This document shows positions 57,492-64,000 of a DNA stretch of 64,000 nucleotides, in pieces (position 1 is the first letter of the stretch; each line of letters starts with the position of its first letter). Source of the stretch: Amphibalanus amphitrite (Eukaryota; Arthropoda; Thecostraca; Balanomorpha; Balanidae); contig NW_024883050.1 in NCBI RefSeq assembly GCF_019059575.1, forward strand, positions 62,001 through 126,000. The letters are read 5' to 3'. A program made the position numbers and the translations under genes. A model generated the notes under the pieces. That model saw nothing but the letters and a program-made list of their open reading frames with translations, was not told the origin of the DNA and made no database searches.

Positions 57492-58281
57492 CTGTGAAAA
57501 GATTACATGAGACATGGCGCATACATGAATAGTAAGATGTTTTATATGTTTAACATCGCATAGCAAAGACACAACAGCTGGGAGTCAAGGGTAAGCCAAA
57601 GTGTAAGCCCTGCCATGTTTTGCAGACTGGATTTTAAGCAAGAAAAGCGTTGCTAAAAATGACGCTTGATGAAGCCTCATCCTACTGGGCTGTCTGACAT
57701 GTCTCCCTGTAAAAAGCATGTGGCCCTTATATTGTATATATAATGAATATGTTAATAATGCAGAGAAAACACAGTATAAATTATACCCAACGTTTCATCT
57801 TAATCGACTTTGTCAAGGGTGTTTGAACAGCTTGAGATGAGTGAAGTGTAAGGGAGTGAAGTGAAGTGTAAGGTACATCTGAAAATAAACTGAATCTGCG
57901 TTCAATAAACATTGATTTTGATAATACATTTCACAAAACAACTACTAATAACAATCATACTAAAATAGCACTACAGATAACTAACAATCGAATGAAGAAC
58001 TTCTCGATTCGCCGTATAAATAGCCTTGACCGTCCGAACGAATGTTGTGAAGTTACACATTTGTCTTTTCTGCGCAGCATTTGTGTTTGCCATTTACCGC
58101 ACCAATGTTCGCCAGCGGTGGTGACTTTTCCTTACCTGCTCACGAAACGTCACACACGACATGACGTCACCCGAAGACGTCATCAAAAAGTCCAGCTCTT
58201 AGGCGTGTCCCTTCCTCAGTGGCGCCCCCTGGCGGGGAACGCGTGCAAAAAGTCCAGCTCTTAGGCATGTCCTGAATGCAA

Positions 58282-58805
58282 GGCCGTATCATGTGTGAAT
58301 GGTCATTGGTCAAAATCTTCGTCAAAATGTTGGGTGAATCAAGGGGTGAATGTGGTTTTGGTTGTTATGATGGGAAAACAATATACCATGGTAGTAATTC
58401 TTATTCTAGGATGATCATACCGGTAAGCGTTGCCTAGCAACTCGATTAATATTGTCTAGCAGCCTGTAAAAGCTCTCAATTGATTTGCTCTGGGATTTGC
58501 GGTTTGCTTATGATCAGTGAGATTGTTTGTCAGTAAAGCGCCAAAGAACGGGCTACACTGGGCTACACTACGTGAGGGAAAAGTAAAGTATTTCCTTCAT
58601 AAGGTAAAAATACATTTATTATGTTTAAATCTTTTACCATAAATAAAGCCATTTTATAGAGCGTTAGTCTTTTTAGACAAGACTGCTGAGTCCTTTTGTT
58701 TGAAATTCAAATGCGTAGTATCATAAAAATGCTCAAACATATATTTTATTCTTGCCAAATTTTGCTCTTCTTGGAAGAATTACCTTTTTTGCAGAGGCAA
58801 AATGC
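58282..58805. other. Sequence between element A and the right-hand transposon; no gene seen
   Basis: AT-rich sequence that continues from the left flank of A (GAGCTCACG|TGAATGCAA|GGCCGTATC). No exon or terminal repeat is recognised. Confidence 0.5.
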
Positions 58806-60246
58806 TGCCTGCTCGCATATTTACGTCTGGACAACGAGTTGCGTTGGAGAGGCCGGAAATAGTGGCGATTTCAGGACCGCAAGAATGGACCGTCATTGGA
58901 ATGATTCTTTTTTAAACCGTGGACTGTTTTCAACCGGAATTTAATAGTTACTACAAAATATTTTGTAATTACGTTTCCACCAAGAATGAATGCCATCAGG
59001 GCTAAATTTTTACTTGTATGGCATTTTGTCAAGAAGCATATAGTGCTGTTATATTGCAATTTTAGCGCGTTTGTTACAAAATATGAAGCGAATAAGCGTC
59101 AGTGTAATTCATTAGTGCCAGAAGAACTTGAGGGGAAGCTATGCTAATTGCTCTTGTCCATCCACTAAAATTTATTAAATATTTTGCTTTGTGTATTCCA
59201 AAAGGAGAGGGAACTATTTCATTTGTGCCTTCATGTCAGTATTGATGGTGGATCATTAAATTTTCAACGCAGTTTACAAACAAGCATTTGGTCTTTCTCG
59301 TATATAAGCAGTGGCTAAGAAAAGGTTGATCAATCCTGAAGTTCAGTCATCGTACCTCAACTTGGCAGCAAGATCCCCCAAGGACAGAGGATATATTGTA
59401 TACATGTCCTGTAAATCAAAGAAACAAGCATTTGGTCTTTCTCGTATATAAGCAGTGGCTAAGAAAAGGTTGATCAATCCTGAAGTTAAGTCATCGTACC
59501 TCAACTTGGCAGCAAGATCCCCCAAGGACAGAGGATATATTGTATACCTGTCCTGTTAATCAAAACATTTTTGTGCCTGCAAAGGCTTAAGCTATCTGTG
59601 GTGTGTTCGGAGTTAGGCCATATGGCCGTTTTTGTTGTATGTTTATGTGGAGATTGAATATAACTGTGACCCTGTGCTTGTTTGTATACTTACTATGGTC
59701 AAACAGGGAACAGCACATTCACATAACATACTCACCTAGCACCTAACTCATAGCTGTACCCTGCAGGATCTGTACTTGTTCATGTCTCAAGCATTAACAA
59801 AGCACTAAAGTAGCTAAGTAATCATTTCCCACATTTCTGAGCATCTAACATGACATACAGCAGTGCAGAGCAGCTTCAGAGAAGAAACACTTTAAATGCA
59901 CAGACTCACCCCAGTAAACATGACGACGTCGGCCCGACGTCGGGCCGAGGCTCGGCCCGACGTCGGCCCAACGTCGGTTCAACCTCGGCCCGACATCGGC
60001 TGGACGTCGGATATGCCCGCATGTTCCGACGTCGAGCCGAAGTCCAGCCGACGTCGAGCCGACGTCGGGCCGAGATCGTTTGCCGAGGTTGACGAGATCG
60101 TTTGTCGTTGGACCGACGGAGCCGACGTCGGCATGTTTATTGGGACAACGCGCCAAAAATATCAACCGGCGGCGGGATTCGAGCCCCCCAGTCGCCGACG
60201 TCGGCATGTTTACTGGGACAACACGCCAAAAGCATCAGCCGGCGAT

Positions 60247-60310
60247 GGGATTCGAACCCTGTGTCATGCGTACGCGAGGTTAGTGCGCTAACCACTACAC
60301 CACGCAGCCA
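60247..60310 (-). ncRNA. tRNA-like SINE head (A and B boxes)
   Basis: On the minus strand the sequence GGCTGCGTGGTGTAGTGG, then TTAGCGC, and after about 30 bases GGGTTCGAATCCC reads as the D-arm/A box and T-arm/B box of a tRNA. The anticodon arm does not form cleanly, so this is a tRNA-derived SINE promoter, not a working tRNA. A second, degenerate B box (GGGGGGCTCGAATCCC) lies near 60176-60191. Confidence 0.6.
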
Positions 60311-60422
60311 GCTAACGAAAACGGTTTGTTTTGTTGGGTTATGCCCTTTCGGTCTGACAATTGACCATTTCAGAGCCGGAAGGATCAAGGATGGAGACAT
60401 TGGTCTTCTTGGCGAGCACCCT

Positions 60423-60608
60423 GGGTCCAGTTCATATAGAGTCCCTGGTCCCATTGCTGTTACGTGACACTTATTGGAAAGGGCGACCCCACAATGGATT
60501 CATATAGCCACTCTTACACACCTGCACCAACGTTTCCCAAAGTGTCCCTTTGATAAGTGGCACTTTGGCAAAGTGACACCGACTGGCCTTTCTATATGAA
60601 CTGGGCCC
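60423..60608. mobile_element. Short MITE with GGGYCCAGTTCATATAG ends
   Basis: GGGTCCAGTTCATATAG at the left and the inverse of GGGCCCAGTTCATATAG at the right enclose 186 bases with inverted GTGACAC/AAGTGNCAC words inside. No sure target duplication. Confidence 0.6.
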
Positions 60609-62632
60609 GGCCCTGGTGAGTTGCCGGGGCTGAGCCTGACCAAAGGATAGGCCGAGCAGCCCCCAAGCACTCACCGCACCCGGCTACGGGCGAGCTCGGC
60701 TTACGGGCAATCCCAAATGGGATAAAGTTTCCCGTCCGGATCAGGGGGTTGCGACGTGGAGGAAGATTTGAGTTTCCTGAGGATATTTTGAATACAGAAG
60801 CTCTTTATGAAACATGAAACATGTACTTTATATTATTTTAACGGTCAAAACAGCGGCCGATGTCGGTCCGACGTCGGCCCGACGTCGGCTGGACCTCAGC
60901 AATTGATCTCGGTCCGACGTCGGCCCGACATCGGCTGGACCTCGGCTGGACGTCGGAACATGCGGGCATATCCGATATCCAGCCGACGTCGTGCCGAGGT
61001 TGGACCGACGTCGGGCCGACGTCGGCATGCCGATGCCGAGTTGCCGACGTCACCCCGACGTCGGCCGACGTCGGGCCGACGTCGGCATGTTTACTGGGAC
61101 ACCAGCCACCCAATGAGCCAGTTCCTCAGTTGACTGTTTCCCTGGATGCAGCTTGGCAATGTGAGCTAACTTTTGGCAAGTTGAAGGTTAGCAGGTAAGA
61201 TTGAGTTAGGGTGAGTACCTACCTATAACTGGGTGCTACTGCTATGCAGGTCTTGGGTAGGCTGCAAATATGTGTGATGATTGAGGCTAGGTCAGCTGTC
61301 AGGCTAGTCAGGAGTATGCTCATTGCTCAGGTCACATTTTTATGGACACTTCAACTTGGCAAATTAAAAAACTAACAATCTAATCTAAGCTAACCCGACT
61401 AAACATACACAACTACTGACTATAGGAATTAAGCACCTACCTACTTGTGCATACATCTCATACCATGTCAAAGTAGAGTTCCTTGGTGGAAGATTACCAG
61501 TACTTTTTATTACCAGATCAGTACTTTTTATCCCAGCCCTGTGAAGAAAACTAATACTTCAAAGCTCTGAGTCACTGCTGGCCATCCACAGGAAGAAACG
61601 CTGAGACTGAGAGCTTTGCCATTGTATATTGGACCAATAATCACTATCACGAATGACTATGAACACATTATATGATCACATCGTTGCATGGATTGTCACA
61701 TTGACAATTCTACTATAATCCTTTTTTCAAGAAATACAGTGATGATTAACATCAAAATCAACATCAAGTGGATTTAGTGATCCAAGCTTTCTCCTCCAGT
61801 AGCAATAGAATGATCGCATGTTTCATTTGCCAGACACGAGTACCCGATGCACATTACAATCTGCATAGCATGAAGCATCTAAGCTCCCCAAGTCCATTCA
61901 TTCTAGATTTTTAACTTGAAAGTTAGCACTAATTTATCTTGCTGTTGCAACTTATCATTCAATATCCATACCAATACATCAATATGCGCTCACCAGTCAA
62001 CATTTTCTGGCATGATCCTGCTCAGCGTGCTCTTCAGTAGGTATTGCTCCAAGGTCTGCAATATTATAGCTTGTTTTTGGCCAATAAGCTCTTTTAATTT
62101 TACTTTTTCTTGCTGATATATGAGCCCGATCACCTTGCGTTTATCAACCAAAATTTCATAACTTGTTCAACTTGATATTGATATTGCTCAGGAGTCAGGA
62201 CCTCTGTCAGCCTCCTGGATACTTCGGATTGTTTTCAGTCAACATGCTTCTTAAATATGATATAAGTCAATATTCAAAACATCCAACAAAACGACGTACA
62301 AGAGTAAGAAAACCACCAGATACACTAAAAAATGGCGTTGGAACAGAGCCAAGTGGTGCTTCATTTGTTTGTTTACAATGATTGTAGTGCTGATGTATTT
62401 TTAGGACTCTGAACGTCGGCTTATAAAAATGAAACGTTTTTACAAAAGTTGTAAGGCAAGTAATATTTAGCTGAAAGAACTAAAATTTTCAAAAGCCAAA
62501 CACTATGAAATACATGAATCGGAACGAAAAAGTAACCCAAAAATCCAGCCTAATCACCGGCTCCTAAAACTGCAACAAAATCAGCACTTTTCCCCGCAAC
62601 TCGTTGTCCAGACGTAAATATGCTGCCTGCTC

Positions 62633-64000
62633 ACTGTTTACGACTGACTGCCACGGCCTTGGTGTGTTGTGGGCTCTGGTATTAACTGGATAATTCGCCA
62701 GCTGACGCCGTATGGTGGCGCTAGTGGAGCAGCACCATATGACGTCAGCAGAAAACACCGTGAGCAGCTATGAAATGGGAACGAGCACCACGGAAATATC
62801 GAAAGGTGATGGACATGTACTGACTTTGGTCATTCAAGTACCACCAACACCATACAAAAACCATATAATATTATCAAGACTGATTCTGGAATCGATTTGT
62901 TCGGGTATTTAAAACACACAAAAAATGTTTGTTACCGAATTCTGAAACAGTATAAGGATATTCTTGTTCCTTACTTTTGCCTTGTGGAGTACTTTTACTT
63001 GCTTTCTAGTGCGCCCATCACTATCTTGAAATCTGGATTGCAACGCTGTAGGAAAACTTTATTTCATTTGTCATTTCTTCCACTTTTGAGCAGTGATAAT
63101 TTATTTGGGTTTATACATTCAATAATGAAGACGGCTCCTAACTTTTTAGGGATCTGCAGTGGCTCTGAGAGTAAAATCAGATATTTTCTAGAAACTTGAG
63201 GCCACTATTTTCTTATATGCTAGATAATATACAAATATTGACATGTAAAGAATGATACGGGTGTATAATTCTGCATAAATATCAATTCAAAGTATTTAAA
63301 TTTTTCAAGAACCTTTTTAATTCTTCCATAATGACTTCTTTCAATACAAGCTGGAAGCAATTTCAATCAATAAAGCAGCACAAGGCAGTACATTGAGCTA
63401 CAATGATCCATAACCAATCGGCACCTGCAATTTGATTGATCTTCGAGATGTACCCTGCCTGTTTCCTGACTTTCCCTTTTCGTTGTACTGGGTGAAGTGA
63501 ATATTCTGTGAATATTCTTCTGACAGTCAGTTTTTAATCCTACATTATGTTGTCAATCAGATTTAATTGGTTCAAAAACCGTCGTAGTCCGTCTCATTCG
63601 CAGTCTACATCTCCACATGCGCACCCATACATGCTCAAAATTTTCACTACGTATGTACTATGTACCCTGCAGCGTATCCTGATGAAAAATGTTTTGTTGA
63701 AATCAGAGACACTTCCCAAGGTAGGCCATAGTACATGGCCATATATTTAAGTCAAAACAGATAAACAGATAAACACAATTCCAATCATCAAGTCAACCAG
63801 CATCGACAATCTGCACATAAGTTCTAAACCTATTGTAAGACTACTTTGTATTCAAACTTTGTATTGCAGAAGGGTGGAAGCTGCATGGAATTATGCGACA
63901 ATTTCAGCGTGCATCCACGCTCGAAAGAGCAGGGTTAATTGTAACAATGTCAATACCATAATAACGTAATTGTAGGTGTTGTGATTCGGTTGTCTCTTGT
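62633..64000. other. No gene seen at the right edge
   Basis: 62633-62790 has inverted words (CTGCTCACTGTTTACGACTG and, inverted, CAGCAGAAAACACCGTGAGC) that may be the worn ends of a MITE into which the right-hand transposon inserted. The rest is AT-rich. A 100-codon frame at 62897-63199 (+) and a short one at 63547-63750 (+) have no recognisable domain. Confidence 0.4.

Larger units (their letters stand above)
46223..58210. mobile_element. Inverted element copy C nested near the right end of A, TSD CTTCCTCAG
   Basis: Starts GGACATGCCTAAGA (46223) and ends GGCGTGTCC (58210), so it is inverted relative to A. It is flanked by CTTCCTCAG (46214-46222, 58211-58219), inserted about 60 bases from the right end of A. 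The P element 46237-54522 interrupts its first terminal repeat after 14 bases. Without it C is about 3.7 kb, matching A and B minus one 275-bp repeat. It contains the PHD fragment on the minus strand, the hAT MITE and the hairpin. Confidence 0.88.
29631..58272. mobile_element. Outer element A of a PHD-carrying transposon family, 9-bp TSD
   Basis: The left end GGACACGCCTAAGAGCTGGA (29631) and the right end, whose inverse is GGACATGCCTAAGAGCTGGA (ending 58272), are flanked by TGAATGCAA at 29622-29630 and 58273-58281. The span contains four later insertions with their own TSDs: a hAT element (29812-31325), copy B (34706-38637), a gypsy element (38711-45988) and inverted copy C with a P element inside (46223-58210). 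Removing them leaves about 3.9 kb, the same as B. Ends starting GG with 8-9 bp TSDs suit Merlin or Mutator-like transposons. No transposase is seen, so it is probably mobilised in trans. It carries a split PHD-finger fragment, a 175-bp hAT MITE, three 275-bp tandem repeats and a 66-bp hairpin. Confidence 0.85.
59910..61098. mobile_element. Element with palindromic CCGACGTCGG arrays, 2-bp TSD
   Basis: Ends CCCAGTAAACATG and CATGTTTACTGGG are inverted. The left transposon copy (near 28095) gives the empty site GACTCACACCAGCC, so the insertion duplicated only AC. Next to each end is an array of the 10-base palindrome CCGACGTCGG joined by GCC or GGCTGGA (59925-60085 and 60845-61085). The interior contains an internal duplication of one end (CGGCATGTTTATTGGG near 60130 and CGGCATGTTTACTGGG near 60203), a tRNA-like SINE head and a short MITE. 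No transposase is seen and the superfamily is unknown. Confidence 0.8.
58815..62623. mobile_element. Right, inverted copy of the 9-bp-TSD transposon
   Basis: Both ends carry GCATATTTACGTCTGGACAA or its inverse, and the flanks repeat TGCCTGCTC (58806-58814, 62624-62632). It is the same family as 26592-29195 in the opposite orientation. Its extra length is fully explained by the insertion at 59910-61098: 3809 minus 1191 leaves 2618 bases, against 2604 in the left copy. The two diverged copies share the internal tandem duplication. Confidence 0.9.

Noticed and set aside
60247..60310. A functional tRNA gene
   Set aside because: A and B boxes are clear but the anticodon arm does not fold properly and the copy sits in repeated DNA with a second degenerate B box. 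A SINE head fits better.

Overview
This window is animal nuclear DNA. It has spliced genes with GT-AG introns, CpG-rich islands and dense transposable elements, and no bacterial-style gene packing. An arthropod, perhaps a crustacean, is my best guess from the mix of P-type, hAT, TTAA and short-LTR gypsy elements; that is inference only. I can support one host gene and one apparently intact transposase gene. Almost everything else with structure is mobile DNA, much of it with ends and target-site duplications (TSDs) that can be read directly.

Layout. 1-8190 is GC-rich, promoter-like islands and low-complexity repeats with no gene I can support. 8195-16413 is a run of non-autonomous DNA transposons: hAT elements with 8-bp TSDs, large TTAA-flanked elements with G-run/C-run terminal hairpins and many AGGTCA words, a Kolobok/T2-like MITE and a TA-flanked element. 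16700-18912 holds short tandem arrays. 18649-24709 (minus) is a five-exon gene for an AIG1/ADTRP-family membrane hydrolase of 247 residues ending in a KKxx ER-retrieval signal. Its introns carry a TTAA element, a 70-75 bp minisatellite and a GATAA-rich stretch.

26580-62623 is a deeply nested transposon complex. Two copies of one 2.6-kb element with 9-bp TSDs lie in opposite orientation at 26592-29195 and 58815-62623. Between them is element A (29631-58272, TSD TGAATGCAA). Stripped of later insertions A is about 3.9 kb, and two more copies of the same family sit inside it: B (34706-38637) and inverted C (46223-58210). Also inside A are a hAT element, a gypsy-type LTR retrotransposon (38711-45988) with its own insertion, and, inside the first 14 bases of C, an 8.3-kb P element (46237-54522). 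The subtraction works: the A, B and C cores come to about 3.90, 3.93 and 3.70 kb, and C has one fewer internal 275-bp repeat.

Working parts. The A/B/C family carries a spliced PHD-finger gene fragment, apparently taken from a host chromatin-reader gene and copied three times. The P element encodes an 892-residue THAP-domain transposase whose five coding exons join in phase without a stop, although its second coding intron is filled with TTAA elements. The gypsy element has nearly identical 121-bp LTRs but a broken pol. It shows an 11-base complementarity between LTR and primer-binding site of the kind used in Tf1-style self-priming.
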